DNA of 64,000 nt, taken from Solirubrobacteraceae bacterium (GTDB lineage: Bacteria > Actinomycetota > Thermoleophilia > Solirubrobacterales > Solirubrobacteraceae). Numbering within the stretch: the stretch's first letter is position 1; every line of letters starts with the position of its first letter. Below the pieces are notes generated by a model that did no database searches, was not told the DNA's origin, and saw only the letters and a program-made list of their open reading frames with translations. Made by a program: the position numbers and the translations under genes. Of the stretch, positions 38,704 to 47,970 are shown piece after piece. Location of the stretch: NCBI GenBank assembly GCA_017882455.1, contig JADGPL010000005.1:1-64000 (forward strand), written 5' to 3'.

Positions 38704-39855
38704 ATGCGTCACCTCGCCGCCGGCCTCTCGACGCTCCTGCTCGCCCTGGTCCTCGCCGCCGCCGCGCACGCCTCCCGGTCTCCCTCCCCGCAGAGCCCGG
38801 GAGCCGCCTTCACCTCGGCCCAGCAGAGCTACCTGACCCTTGCCAAGAGCGGTGTCGCGCAGGCCGAGCGCCGCTGGCGGGACGGGCGACGCGGCTGGTA
38901 TGACGCCCGGCTTGGCGATCGCGAACGCTATCCCCTGGCCACGATCTGGGACATCGTGCCGCTGTTCGAGTCGATCGACGCGATCGCCATCGCCCAGCCC
39001 AGCGCCGCCAACAGACGGGCCGCGTCGCGCTTCGCCTCGGGCGCCGAGCGCTACCTGAACCGCGGCCTGCGTCCGGTGCCCGGCTACTCCCCCTATCCGG
39101 GCGACCGCGAAGCCAACACCGAGACGTGGTTCGACGACAACGGCTGGTGGGGGCTCGCGTTCGTCAACGCCTACCGCGCCACCGGGATGCGGCGCTACCT
39201 CCTCGACGCCGAACGGGCGCTGCGCTACATCGCGGCGGCGGGGTGGGATCCGAACGGCGGCGGCATCTGGTGGAACACCCATCACCCCTACAAGGCCGGC
39301 GAGGCGCTCGCCTCGGGCACGCTGCTGGCGACGCTCATCTTCCAGCAGACGCACTCGAGCTTCGCCCTCGGCCAGGCGCGCAAGCTCCTGACCTGGGCCA
39401 ACTCGAGCGGCTTCAGCGCGGCAGACCGCCTGTATGCGGCCAGCAATGTGAGCCCCACGCCGATCGACTACATCGAGGGCCCGCTGATCTATGCCCAGGC
39501 GACGCTCTGCCGCCTGACAGCCACGCCGAGCGAATGTCAACGCGCCGAGACGCTGAAGTCGACCGCGCTCTCGCGCTTCGGCTACCTGCTCGACTTCTCG
39601 CCGCAGTACGACGCCATCTACCTGCAGTGGATGCTCGCGCTCTATGCCCTCGACGGCGATCGCAGCCTGTATGCGCTCGTCGCAGACAACGCCCGCGACG
39701 CCCAGACCCACGCGGTCAACGGCGAAGGCCTGTACCTGCGCTCCTGGAACGGGGAAACGCTGCCCACCGGTTACGCCCTGCCGGGCATGCTGCAGACCCA
39801 GGCCGCCACCACGAGCGTGTTCGCCTGGCTGGCCGTCTACCCGCCGCCGGCCTGA
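38704..39855 (+). CDS. Secreted glycoside hydrolase family 76-like (alpha-1,6-mannanase)
   Basis: 383 residues with a signal peptide (1-23). The catalytic pair of family GH76 is visible as D144-D145 in ETWFDDNGWWGLAFVNAY; GGIWWNTHHPYKAGEALASG and the later YIEGPLIYAQATL fit the (alpha/alpha)6 barrel. GH76 enzymes cut alpha-1,6-mannan such as actinobacterial lipomannan cores or fungal mannan. In this neighbourhood of cell-envelope genes, remodelling of the cell's own mannan glycolipids is a reasonable inference. ATG 38704 places the signal peptide at the start. Confidence 0.86.
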   Translation: MRHLAAGLSTLLLALVLAAAAHASRSPSPQSPGAAFTSAQQSYLTLAKSGVAQAERRWRDGRRGWYDARLGDRERYPLATIWDIVPLFESIDAIAIAQPSAANRRAASRFASGAERYLNRGLRPVPGYSPYPGDREANTETWFDDNGWWGLAFVNAYRATGMRRYLLDAERALRYIAAAGWDPNGGGIWWNTHHPYKAGEALASGTLLATLIFQQTHSSFALGQARKLLTWANSSGFSAADRLYAASNVSPTPIDYIEGPLIYAQATLCRLTATPSECQRAETLKSTALSRFGYLLDFSPQYDAIYLQWMLALYALDGDRSLYALVADNARDAQTHAVNGEGLYLRSWNGETLPTGYALPGMLQTQAATTSVFAWLAVYPPPA

Positions 39856-39898
39856 GCGTCAGCCGGCCGGGCCGTCGCCGCGCACGCCCGGGAAGCGC

Positions 39899-40738
39899 TC
39901 AGACGCCGAGCGCCCGGCGCGCGAGGCGATCGAACAGCAGGTCGGGCAACAGGCGCTTGGCGAGCAGCATCGCCTTGGCGTCGCGGCCCACCACGTAGCG
40001 GGCCCGCATCCGCGGCGCCGTGAGTGCGTGCTCGATCGTCGCGGCCACCGCCTCGGGGGGAACGCCTCGGCGCGCGGTGTCCTGCAGGACCTTGTCCATC
40101 GCGGCCGGCACGTGCCCGTACTGCGCCTGCAGCTCGGGCGGCACCTGGACCCGATCGGCCTCCACACGACTCTTGTCCCAGATCGGCGTGGCCACCGATC
40201 CCGGCTCGACGAGCGCCACCTTCACGCCCGATGTGCGCAGCTCAACGCGCAGGGCGTCGCCGAACGCCTCGATCGCGTGCTTGGACGCTGCATAGGGGGC
40301 GGTGAAGGCCATGGCGACGCGTCCCCCGATCGAGGACACGAACACGATCCGCCCGCCGCCACGGCGCAGCGCCGGCAGCATCGCCTGGGTCACCGCCACC
40401 TGGGCGAAGACGTTGACGTCGAACTGCCTGCGCAGATCCTCCGCGGAGACGAGCTCGAGCGGACCGCCGATGCCGATGCCGGCATTGTTGACCAGCGCAT
40501 CCAATCCGCCTGCGGCCGTCTGCTCTGAAACCCGCGCAGCCGCCTCGGCGATCTGCGCCGAGTCGGTCACGTCGAGCGTCACCGCCACCACGCGGCCCTG
40601 CGGCGCCTCGGCTTCCAGGCGCCCGCCGTCGGCCGCGGCGCGCACGCCCGCGAGCACCGTCCAGCCACCGGCCGCCAGGCGCAGCGCCGTCGCGCGCCCG
40701 ATGCCCGTGGAGGCGCCCGTGATCAACGCGAGTGGCAT
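39899..40738 (-). CDS. Short-chain dehydrogenase/reductase
   Basis: Classical SDR, 279 residues. Cofactor motif TGASTGIG (7-14), NNAG near 87, active-site Ser in VFVSSIGGR and the YAASK motif (YxxxK) following. DVT near 57 supports binding of the adenine ring. The C-terminal region (VGRDAKAMLLAKRLLPDLLFDRL) resembles SDRs annotated as retinol/steroid-type dehydrogenases. Substrate unknown; alone between a GH76 gene and a lipoprotein gene facing away. Confidence 0.9.
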   Translation of the reverse strand: MPLALITGASTGIGRATALRLAAGGWTVLAGVRAAADGGRLEAEAPQGRVVAVTLDVTDSAQIAEAAARVSEQTAAGGLDALVNNAGIGIGGPLELVSAEDLRRQFDVNVFAQVAVTQAMLPALRRGGGRIVFVSSIGGRVAMAFTAPYAASKHAIEAFGDALRVELRTSGVKVALVEPGSVATPIWDKSRVEADRVQVPPELQAQYGHVPAAMDKVLQDTARRGVPPEAVAATIEHALTAPRMRARYVVGRDAKAMLLAKRLLPDLLFDRLARRALGV

Positions 40739-40814
40739 GCAGGCGACGTTACCCGAGAGCGTGGGCTATGAGCAGTCTCATCTCACCGTTAGCACTTGCT
40801 TAGGATGAGCCGAG

Positions 40815-42107
40815 ATGGTTCCGCGCGTGCGCATGCCCCGGGGTCTCACACGCGCCACCGTCGTGGTGGTGGCGCTCGCCGTGCTCGCCGGGTGCGGATC
40901 GAGCACCAAGACGAGCTCCACCGCCCACGCGAGCACGAGCCTGGCGTTCAATCCCTACCCGAATCCCGCGCCGAGCAGCTGTCCTGCCACCGTGCTCGAC
41001 ACCCTCGGCCGTGTCGTCGCCCGTGTCTACCACGAGGGCATCTCGAGCGAACGGACCGTCGTGGCCAAGCGCGAGATCGCGAGCTCGCTGCCCCTGCGTC
41101 GCGCCGTCGAAGCAGGCGACCCCGCAGCCACGACGGCCGTCGCCAAGACGCTCGTGGCAGCCGGCCAGCTCACGAACCTGCGCGTCGTGCGGGGCGGGCA
41201 GACGCTCGCCGACGTGGGCGGGGCGGCCCTCACGCCGCTGCAGGGCACGCTGAAGGACGCCAAAGGCGCCGCGATCGCCACCTACACCACGAGCGTGTGG
41301 GCCGACGAAGGCTTCGTGGCCGAGTCCGAGGGCGTCGGCGAGGGCTTCGTGGCCCTGCGCGCAAACGGCGCCAGCGTCGGCGGCTCGCTCGCGCTCCCGC
41401 CGGGATCGCTGCCCGACGAAGGCACCCTCACCTTCAAGGGGGTGAGATACCAGTACACCTCCTTCGCCGGCGAAGCATTCCCGTCGGGTGCCCTGCGTGT
41501 CTACCTGCTCAAGCCCGTGAGCGCGGCCCGGGCCTTCTGCGGTGCCACGACCGACGACACCGTCTTCAACACGCTCAGCCGCGTCGCCAGGCTGATCTAC
41601 GCCGGGGAGAGCGGCTCGCGCACGCAGCCCCAGGTCAGGCGCGTCCAGCGCAACGTGGCGCTGCTCGAAGCAGTGGCGCGCCGGGACCCGGCGGCGACCC
41701 TCGCTGCGGTCAGAGTCCTGCTGAACCAGCACATCGTCCGCCTGCGCGTGAGCACCGAAGGACAGCTGCTCGCCGATGACGGCGGCCCATACGTGCTCGC
41801 CCCGGTCACCGCCCCGCTGCGCCTGCAGGGACGCACGATCGGCAGCTTCGTCCTCTCGATCCAGGACGACGAGGGGTACAAGCGCCTCGCCGGTCGCCTG
41901 GCGGGGCTCGACGTCCTGATGTACATGAACGTGAACGGCCACCAGCAGCTGGTGAAGAACAGCCTCGGGGCCGCTCCCGGCAACGTGCCCGCGAGCGGCT
42001 CCTACAGCTACCGCGGAAAGAAGTTCCGCGTGCTCACGCTGGATGCGAGGGCGTTCCCGTCCGGTCCGCTCACGATCCGCGTGCTGATTCCCGTCCCCTA
42101 CGCCTAG
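40815..42107 (+). CDS. Lipoprotein with two tandem Cache/PDC-like repeats
   Basis: 430 residues with lipobox LAVLAGC (signal about 1-25). Two related segments follow: about 55-225 and 250-425. Each starts with VxRVVARVYHEG/VARLIYAGE, continues as ...AV..GDPAAT.A../AV.RRDPAATLAA, then RVVRGGQTLADVGG/RVSTEGQLLADDGGPYV, and ends with YTSFAGEAFPSGALRVYLL/VLTLDARAFPSGPLTIRVLI. This looks like an internal duplication of an extracellular sensor-like domain, without any attached signalling domain. Probably a cell-surface ligand-binding protein; ligand unknown. Confidence 0.72.
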   Translation: MVPRVRMPRGLTRATVVVVALAVLAGCGSSTKTSSTAHASTSLAFNPYPNPAPSSCPATVLDTLGRVVARVYHEGISSERTVVAKREIASSLPLRRAVEAGDPAATTAVAKTLVAAGQLTNLRVVRGGQTLADVGGAALTPLQGTLKDAKGAAIATYTTSVWADEGFVAESEGVGEGFVALRANGASVGGSLALPPGSLPDEGTLTFKGVRYQYTSFAGEAFPSGALRVYLLKPVSAARAFCGATTDDTVFNTLSRVARLIYAGESGSRTQPQVRRVQRNVALLEAVARRDPAATLAAVRVLLNQHIVRLRVSTEGQLLADDGGPYVLAPVTAPLRLQGRTIGSFVLSIQDDEGYKRLAGRLAGLDVLMYMNVNGHQQLVKNSLGAAPGNVPASGSYSYRGKKFRVLTLDARAFPSGPLTIRVLIPVPYA

Positions 42108-42140
42108 CCCCGCCGCTTCGGGTCCCGGCTTCGTCCAGGC

Positions 42141-43256
42141 TCACGCCGGGGCGAGCGCCTTGCGCTTGTCCGCGAGCGACTTCATCAGCTCGTCGAAGGA
42201 GTCAGCGAATTTCTCCACGCCCTCGCGCTCGAGCGTGTCGGTGAGGTCGTCGTAGTCGATGCCCACCCGCTCCAGATCCGCCAGGACCCGGCGCGCGTCC
42301 TCGAGCCCGCTCTGCAGGCGCGGCTCGGGGTCGCCGTGGTCCTGGTAGGCCATGATCGTCTCCTCGGGCATCGTGTCGACGGTGTCTGGCCCGATCAGGC
42401 CCTCGACGTACATGGTGTCGGGGTAGTCCGGGTTCTTGGTCGACGTCGATGCCCACAGCACGCGCTGGGGCGTTGCGCCCTTGCCCACCAGGTACTCCCA
42501 GCGGGGACCCGAGAACGCCTCCAGGTAGTGGGCGTAGGCGAGCTTGGCGTTGGCGATCGCGAGCTTGCCCTTGAGCTCATCCTGCCCGCCGATCTCATCG
42601 AGACGCCGGTCGCACTCGGTGTCGATGCGCGAGACGAAGAAGCTCGCCACCGAGGCGACCGTGCCGGGGTCGCCACCCTCGGCCACCAGTCGCTCGAGCC
42701 CGCGTATGTAGGACTCGGCCACCTCCGCGTAGCGCTGCAGAGAGAAGATCAGCGTGACGTTGATCGAGCGGCCCTTCGCGATCACGTCCTCGATCGCCGC
42801 CAGCCCGGGCCTGGTGGCGGGGATCTTGACCAGCAGGTTGGGGCGATCGACGGCCTCGTGGATGGCCATCGCCGCACGGTAGGTCTCGAGCGTGTCGTAG
42901 GCGAGGCGGGGGTCGACCTCGAGCGAGACATAGCCGTCGCGTCCCCGGCCCTCCTCCCAGATCCGTCGGAAGAGATCGCAGGCCTCCGTGATGTCCTGCT
43001 GGGCGAGTGTCCAGAAGGTCTGCGAGGTGTCGCTGCCCTGAGCCGCGAGCTCGTGGATCTGCTCGTCGTAGGCGTCGCCCGAGGACATCGCCTTCTGGAA
43101 GATCGTCGGGTTGGAGGTCGCCCCGACGACGGAGTGCTCGTCGATCAGCTCCTGCAGATGGCCGCCCCGGATCGACTCGCGCGAGAGGAAGTCCACCCAC
43201 ACGCTCTGCCCGAGGGCCGAGAGGCGTTGCAGGGGCGAGGGTGCGTCGGAGGGCAT
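42141..43256 (-). CDS. tal: Transaldolase
   Basis: Pentose phosphate pathway enzyme moving a dihydroxyacetone unit. 371 residues, the longer actinobacterial TalAB type. SVVGATSNPTIFQKAM near 42-57, the Schiff-base lysine K144 in NLLVKIPATRPG, GRSINVTLIFSLQRY, and the C-terminal LWASTSTKNPDYPDTMYVEGLIGPDTVDTMPEET are diagnostic. Nine bases downstream of transketolase on the same strand, so one operon. Confidence 0.96.
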   Translation of the reverse strand: MPSDAPSPLQRLSALGQSVWVDFLSRESIRGGHLQELIDEHSVVGATSNPTIFQKAMSSGDAYDEQIHELAAQGSDTSQTFWTLAQQDITEACDLFRRIWEEGRGRDGYVSLEVDPRLAYDTLETYRAAMAIHEAVDRPNLLVKIPATRPGLAAIEDVIAKGRSINVTLIFSLQRYAEVAESYIRGLERLVAEGGDPGTVASVASFFVSRIDTECDRRLDEIGGQDELKGKLAIANAKLAYAHYLEAFSGPRWEYLVGKGATPQRVLWASTSTKNPDYPDTMYVEGLIGPDTVDTMPEETIMAYQDHGDPEPRLQSGLEDARRVLADLERVGIDYDDLTDTLEREGVEKFADSFDELMKSLADKRKALAPA

Positions 43257-43265
43257 GTTGTCTCC

Positions 43266-45287
43266 TTAGGTTCTCGAGTCGAGCAGGGCCCGTGCTCGCG
43301 TGGCGATGTTCTCTGTGTTGAAGCCGAGCTCCTTCAGCACGGTAGTACCCGGAGCGGAGGCTCCAAAGCGATCGAGGCCAAGCACGTCGCCGTCGCTGCC
43401 GACCCACTTCCACCAGCTCATGCTCGCCCCGGGCTCGACCGCCAGGCGGGCGGTGCTCGCCCGCGGCAGCACCTGCTCGCGGTACTGCTCGCTCTGCGCT
43501 TCGAAGAGCTCCATGCAGGGCATCGAGACTACCCGCACGCGCGCGCCCTCCCCGGCGATCGTCTTCGCGGCCGTGAGCGTGGGGCCGACCTCGGCGCCGG
43601 TCGCGATCAGGATCAGCTCGGGCGCGCCGTCGCCGGCGCTGGAGTCCCACAGCACGTATCCGCCCTGCTCCAGCCCGTCGGCGGGCGCCGTCTCGGAGCG
43701 GTCGAGCGTCTCGACGTTCTGGCGCGAGAGCAGCAGGGCCACGGGACCGTCCTCGCGCTCGAGCGCGACCTTCCAGGCGAAGGAGGTCTCGTTGGCGTCT
43801 CCCGGGCGGATCACCCACAGCTTGGGGATTGCCCGCAGCGCCGCGTAGTGCTCGACCGGCTGATGGGTGGGCCCGTCCTCGCCGAGGGCCACGGAGTCGT
43901 GCGTCCAGACCCACACCACCGGCAGGCCCATCAGCGCCGACAGCCGTACCGAGCCGCGCATGTAGTCGGAGAAGATCAGGAAGGTCGAGCCATAGGGCTT
44001 GACGATCCCTCCGTGAGCGGCCGCGCCGTTGACGATCGCGCCCATCGCGTGCTCGCGGATGCCGAAGGGGATGTTGCGCCCGGCGTGCACCTTGGAGAAC
44101 TCGCCGCCTCCCTCGAAGATCGTCTTGGTCGACTCGACCAGGTCCGCGGCGCCGCCGATCATCGTGGGTGCGAACTCGGCGAAGGCGCCCATCGCCTTCT
44201 GCCCGGCGGAGCGGGTGGCGATGCTCTCGCCCGCCGCGAACGTGGGCAGCGACTCGCGCCAGCCGTCGCGCAACCCTCCGCTCCAGGCTCGCTTCCAGTC
44301 CTCGGCCATGTCGGGGAACGTCTCGGCCCAGGTGTCGAAGCGCCCCTGCCAGGCCGCCTGCGCGGAGGCGCCCTGCTCGCGCAGGGACATGTGCTCGTAG
44401 ACCCGCTCGTCGACCCAGAAGGTGCGCTCGGGATCGAAGCCCATCACCTCCTTGGTGGCCCTGACCTCGTCTTCGCCCAGGGCCGCGCCGTGGGACTTGG
44501 CCGTGTCGATCGCATGGGGGGCCGGATAGGCGATGTGGGAGCGGATCGAGATGAACGACGGCCGCTCGGTTTCGTCTCGCCCCGCCGCGATCGCGGCCTC
44601 GAGCGCATCGAGATCCTCGGAGTCCTCGACCCGCTGCACGTGCCAGCCGTCGGCCTCGAAGCGACGCGTGTGGTTCTCGCCGTCGAAGGAGAGCGAGGTG
44701 GTTCCGTCGATCGTGATGTGGTTGTCGTCGTAGCAGACGACCAGCTTGCCGAGGCCGAAGTGCCCGGCGATCGAAGCCGCCTCCTGGCTGATCCCCTCCA
44801 TCATGTCGCCGTCCGAGCAGATCGCGTAGGTGTGGTGGTCGACCAGCTCGCGGCCCGGACGGTTGAAGCGGTCGGAGAGGAAGCGCTCGGCGATCGCCAT
44901 GCCGACGGCGTTGGCGACGCCCTGTCCGAGGGGCCCGGTGGTCACCTCGATGCCGGGCGTGTGACCGCGCTCGGGGTGACCGGGGCAGCGCGAGCCCCAT
45001 TGACGAAACTGCTTGAGGTCCTCCAGCTCGAGGTCATAGCCGCAGAGGTGCAGCAGCGAGTACTGCAGCACGCAGGCGTGGCCCGAGCTGAGGATGAAGC
45101 GATCGCGATCCGGCCACTCGGTGTCGGCGGGATTGACGTGCAGGAAGCGCTTGAACAGGGTGTAGGCCAGCGGCGCGAGCGCCATCGCGGTCCCCGGGTG
45201 GCCGGCGTTGGCCTTCTGCACGGCATCCATCGACAGACCGCGAATCGTGTCGATCGAGAGCTTGCGAATGTCGGTGTCGGCGTCCAC
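43266..45287 (-). CDS. tkt: Transketolase
   Basis: ThDP-dependent enzyme of the non-oxidative pentose phosphate pathway. 673 residues, full length. [35 protein letters not shown], the ThDP motif [13 protein letters not shown] ... [44 protein letters not shown] and the C-terminal [10 protein letters not shown] are as expected. Starts 41 bases from the divergent hydrolase gene and precedes tal. Confidence 0.97.
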   Translation of the reverse strand: MDADTDIRKLSIDTIRGLSMDAVQKANAGHPGTAMALAPLAYTLFKRFLHVNPADTEWPDRDRFILSSGHACVLQYSLLHLCGYDLELEDLKQFRQWGSRCPGHPERGHTPGIEVTTGPLGQGVANAVGMAIAERFLSDRFNRPGRELVDHHTYAICSDGDMMEGISQEAASIAGHFGLGKLVVCYDDNHITIDGTTSLSFDGENHTRRFEADGWHVQRVEDSEDLDALEAAIAAGRDETERPSFISIRSHIAYPAPHAIDTAKSHGAALGEDEVRATKEVMGFDPERTFWVDERVYEHMSLREQGASAQAAWQGRFDTWAETFPDMAEDWKRAWSGGLRDGWRESLPTFAAGESIATRSAGQKAMGAFAEFAPTMIGGAADLVESTKTIFEGGGEFSKVHAGRNIPFGIREHAMGAIVNGAAAHGGIVKPYGSTFLIFSDYMRGSVRLSALMGLPVVWVWTHDSVALGEDGPTHQPVEHYAALRAIPKLWVIRPGDANETSFAWKVALEREDGPVALLLSRQNVETLDRSETAPADGLEQGGYVLWDSSAGDGAPELILIATGAEVGPTLTAAKTIAGEGARVRVVSMPCMELFEAQSEQYREQVLPRASTARLAVEPGASMSWWKWVGSDGDVLGLDRFGASAPGTTVLKELGFNTENIATRARALLDSRT

Positions 45288-45328
45288 CGGCCCGATGCTA
45301 TCGAGAGGGGCGCTAGAGTCGCACGATC

Positions 45329-46267
45329 GTGTCAGAGCAGTTCTGCGACGTCGGCCGGGGCATCACCCTCTGCTACGAGACATTTGGCGATCCAGCGGAC
45401 CCCGCGGCCCTGCTGGTAATGGGGTTGGGCACCCAGATGATCGCGTGGCACGAGGACTTCTGCCGGGAGCTGGCCGAGCGCGGCCTGCACGTGGTGCGCT
45501 TCGACAACCGCGACATCGGGCGCTCGACCCACCTTCAGGGCCGTCCGCCCACGGTCCCCCAGCTGCTGATGCGCTCCAAGCGGGCCGGCGTGTACACGCT
45601 CGCCGACATGGCCGAGGACGCGGCCGGTCTGTTGCGCGAGCTGGATCTCGCGCCCGCGCACGTGATCGGCGCCTCGATGGGGGGGATGATCGCCCAGACG
45701 CTCGCGGCACGCCACCCCGAGACGGTGCGCTCGCTGGTCTCGATCATGTCCAACACCGGCAACCGCTGGAGCGGACAACCCTCGCCGCGGGTCTATGCCG
45801 CGCTGCTGCGGCGCGCCCCCCGCGAGCGCGAGGCGTTCGTCGCGCACATGGAGGGCGTGTTCGCCGCGATCGGCTCACGCCGCCTGGAGCGGGACACCGA
45901 GGACATCCGCGCGCTCGCCGGCGCGAGCTATGACCGCGACCATGACGCCGAGGGCCCGGGACGCCAGCTCGCCGCGATCATCGCCTCGGGCGATCGCACC
46001 GCCGAACTGCGCAGGATCTCGGCGCCGACGCTCGTGATCCACGGAACCGCCGATCCACTCGTTGCGCCCTCCGGCGGGCGCGCGACCGCGCGGGCGATCC
46101 CGAACGCCGAGCTGATGCGCGTGAAGGACATGGGACACGACCTGCCGCGGGCCGTCTGGCCGAGGCTGATCGACGCGATCTCAGAGCACGCCCGCGCTGC
46201 GGACGCAGCCCGGACCCACCTGCCCCCGCAGGCCCGAGCCGCGTCCGTGCCGGGCCTGCGGGGATAG
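45329..46267 (+). CDS. Alpha/beta hydrolase (serine type)
   Basis: 312 residues, alpha/beta hydrolase fold with serine nucleophile in [15 protein letters not shown], catalytic Asp probably in [10 protein letters not shown], His in [13 protein letters not shown]. The N-terminal [30 protein letters not shown] is typical of a large actinobacterial esterase/hydrolase group (some act on lactones or aclacinomycin-like methyl esters); the substrate cannot be read here. GTG start at 45329. Confidence 0.88.
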   Translation: MSEQFCDVGRGITLCYETFGDPADPAALLVMGLGTQMIAWHEDFCRELAERGLHVVRFDNRDIGRSTHLQGRPPTVPQLLMRSKRAGVYTLADMAEDAAGLLRELDLAPAHVIGASMGGMIAQTLAARHPETVRSLVSIMSNTGNRWSGQPSPRVYAALLRRAPREREAFVAHMEGVFAAIGSRRLERDTEDIRALAGASYDRDHDAEGPGRQLAAIIASGDRTAELRRISAPTLVIHGTADPLVAPSGGRATARAIPNAELMRVKDMGHDLPRAVWPRLIDAISEHARAADAARTHLPPQARAASVPGLRG

Positions 46268-46285
46268 GTCCCCCTCGAGGCCCCC

Positions 46286-46486
46286 TCAGGCTCCCTTGGG
46301 CCGGCGGCTGTAGGCCCGCAGTCCCGTCACGGAGTGCGTGCGCGCACTGGGACACAGGCACGACTGCTGCCTGACGCGCACCAGCCAGTGCAGGTCGTGG
46401 CGGCAGTGCGAGCGACGGTAGGGCCAACGACCGTGCAGCGCCCTCAGCATCCGTTGCTCGTGGCAGACGAACACCCTCATCTCCAT
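46286..46486 (-). CDS. Small Cys/His-rich protein, unknown
   Basis: 66 residues, starts MEMRVFVCHEQRM with GGAGG five bases before the ATG. Basic, with cysteines at 8, 28, 43 and 45 and several histidines (C-R-H-D-L-H-W in the middle, S-C-L-C-P after), a layout that could hold zinc. Third-position GC is as high as in neighbouring genes, which supports coding. No family recognised. It lies downstream of a strong leftward promoter at 46778-46806 with about 290 bases between. Confidence 0.5.
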   Translation of the reverse strand: MEMRVFVCHEQRMLRALHGRWPYRRSHCRHDLHWLVRVRQQSCLCPSARTHSVTGLRAYSRRPKGA

Positions 46487-46953
46487 ATGACCTCCATCCC
46501 CATGTGCGCGCCCGCGTTGGGCGGCCCCGCGGACATGGATCGATTCGATCCCGGGCCGCCGAGATGGCCAACGCCCGCGATCAAGTTGTGCCGAACCGGA
46601 CCCGTCTCTGCGGCCACACTCGACGTTGTTCTGGCGGATGCCCTCGGGCCCGCCAGCCGCTCCCGGTCTCGCATCGTGCTTGACCTCACGCCCATAGTCC
46701 CGACCTTCAGTCCCTTTTTGGAGTCTTGCCATCCGCAAAGCCCTCGGATGGGACGGGCCGCTTCCCCGTCAGGGACATATAAATCAGGTTTTACGCAGAA
46801 TGTCAACTTAACCCGATTGGATGACATGCAACCCCTGGACCCCGCGGGGCGGGGCCGGATGAATGTGATGAGAGGTACCCCGGGGAGGTCGGGGGTGTCG
46901 GACGGCGAAAGCGGAGCGCTTGGCGATCGCGGCTCCGGCCTGGAGGAGAGGAG
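46487..46953. other. Intergenic stretch between tRNA-Glu and small Cys/His gene
   Basis: No convincing gene on either strand. It contains a leftward consensus promoter (46778-46806), an AT-rich island (46770-46815) that stands out from the GC-rich background, a GC hairpin CCCCGCGGGG near 46839-46848 that could end the tRNA transcript, and a 290-base putative leader leading to the small gene. Could encode a non-coding RNA; no known family recognised. Confidence 0.4.
46778..46806 (-). promoter_or_regulatory. Strong sigma-70-like promoter (leftward)
   Basis: -35 TTGACA (46806-46801), 17-base spacer, -10 TTTATA (46783-46778; TTATAT one base on). A perfect -35 box in a genome this GC-rich is notable. 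The first leftward gene after it is the 66-residue Cys/His protein about 290 bases away. Confidence 0.6.
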
Positions 46954-47049
46954 TGCGCCCGGCGGGAATCGAACCCGCGGCCTGCGGCTTGAAAGACCGC
47001 TGCTCTTTGGCTCCCCGAAGAGAACCGTTGACCACTGAGCTACGGGCGC
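46954..47049 (-). tRNA. tRNA-Glu (anticodon UUC) with 24-nt D-loop insertion
   Basis: Cloverleaf read leftward: acceptor GCGCCCG/CGGGCGC with discriminator A, D stem GCTC/GAGC, anticodon stem GCGGT/GCCGC with loop CTTTCAA (anticodon UUC, Glu), five-base variable loop, T arm GCGGG-TTCGATT-CCCGC. All are canonical. The D-loop is 31 nt instead of 7: after AGTGGT there are 24 extra bases containing GGTTCTC-TTCG-GGGAGCC, which can form a 7-bp UUCG-capped hairpin, and then the normal A-GAGC resumes. Removing the insert leaves an ordinary 72-nt tRNA. CCA is not encoded. It may be a functional expanded tRNA, an intron-like insert or a decaying gene. Confidence 0.85.
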
Positions 47050-47097
47050 GCGCTGTAGACGTCTGGACCGGCTTGACCTTCTGCTGAGCAGCCTATT

Positions 47098-47934
47098 CTA
47101 AGCAGGCCGCTCCCGTTGGGCGAGCCCGAAGACGCGCTCGGCGTTCGCGTGCAGGTAGAGCTCGCGCGTCTCTGGGTCGAGCCCGAGCTCATCCAGCCCT
47201 TCGAGGGCCTTCTCGGGGAAGATCATCGGGTAGTTGCTCCCGAAGAGGACCTTGTGGCGCCCGGAGCGGCTCTTCATGTACGCCACGAGCTCCGGCGGCA
47301 GGCGTCTGCTGGTGTAGGCGGAGGTGTCGATGTAGACGTTCTGATGCTTGCGGCACACCGCGATCATCTCCTCCGTCCACGGATAGCCGATATGGCCGCC
47401 GACGATCCTCAGCTCGGGGAAGTCCAGGGCGATCTGGTCGATGTGCGGGATCGGGCGGCCAGGCTCGGAGGGGCGCAGCGGGCCGGTGTGTCCGACCTGG
47501 GTGCAGAAGGGCACGCCGAGATCCACGCAGGCCGCATACAGCGGATAGAAGCGCCGGTCGGTCGGCGGTGTCTCCCACAGCCACGGGAGCATGCGCAGGC
47601 CGATGAACCCGAGCTCGCTCACGCAGCGGCGCAGCTCGCGCACGGCCTCCATCGGCCTGTCCAGCGCCACCGCCGCAAGACCCGCGAAGCGGTCGGGGTG
47701 CGCGGCCACCCAGCCGGCGACCTCGTCGTTGGAGATCAGAGCGCCCTCGCGGGGAGCGTGCCAGGCGGTCAGCAGGCCGAAGGCGACGCCGGCGCCGTCC
47801 ATCGCCTGGATGCTCCCGTCGATCGGTATCTCCCCCTCCGGAACCTCCCCGCCCCTCCAGCGCCGCAGCGACTCGAACATGTCGTGGTCCAGGAAGCGCC
47901 GCGTGGGGTGCTGCATCCAGGCATCGATGATCAT
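47098..47934 (-). CDS. Amidohydrolase-2 family metal-dependent hydrolase
   Basis: TIM-barrel amidohydrolase of the Amidohydro_2 (ACMSD-related) family, 278 residues. Typical segments: GLRMLPWLWETPPTDRRFYPLYAACVDLGVPFCTQVGHTG (with the metal His), IVGGHIGYPWTEEMIAVCRKHQNVYIDTSAY and the terminal VLFGSNYPMIFPEKAL with Asn where many have Asp. The N-terminal H-x-H of canonical members reads IIDAWMQHP, so one metal ligand differs. May decarboxylate or hydrolyse an aromatic or keto acid; substrate unknown. Confidence 0.86.
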   Translation of the reverse strand: MIIDAWMQHPTRRFLDHDMFESLRRWRGGEVPEGEIPIDGSIQAMDGAGVAFGLLTAWHAPREGALISNDEVAGWVAAHPDRFAGLAAVALDRPMEAVRELRRCVSELGFIGLRMLPWLWETPPTDRRFYPLYAACVDLGVPFCTQVGHTGPLRPSEPGRPIPHIDQIALDFPELRIVGGHIGYPWTEEMIAVCRKHQNVYIDTSAYTSRRLPPELVAYMKSRSGRHKVLFGSNYPMIFPEKALEGLDELGLDPETRELYLHANAERVFGLAQRERPA

Positions 47935-47970
47935 CGTCGAAGCCTCCCAGAAGAGCGCGCGCGGCCCCGG

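Noticed and set aside
42336-45419. 1027-residue + strand frame opposite transaldolase and transketolase
   Set aside because: Antisense shadow of two clear genes; residue composition typical of GC-driven frames.
46334-47038. 234-residue + strand open frame across the tRNA region
   Set aside because: It runs through the tRNA gene and the AT-rich promoter island, with no ribosome site or recognisable domain.
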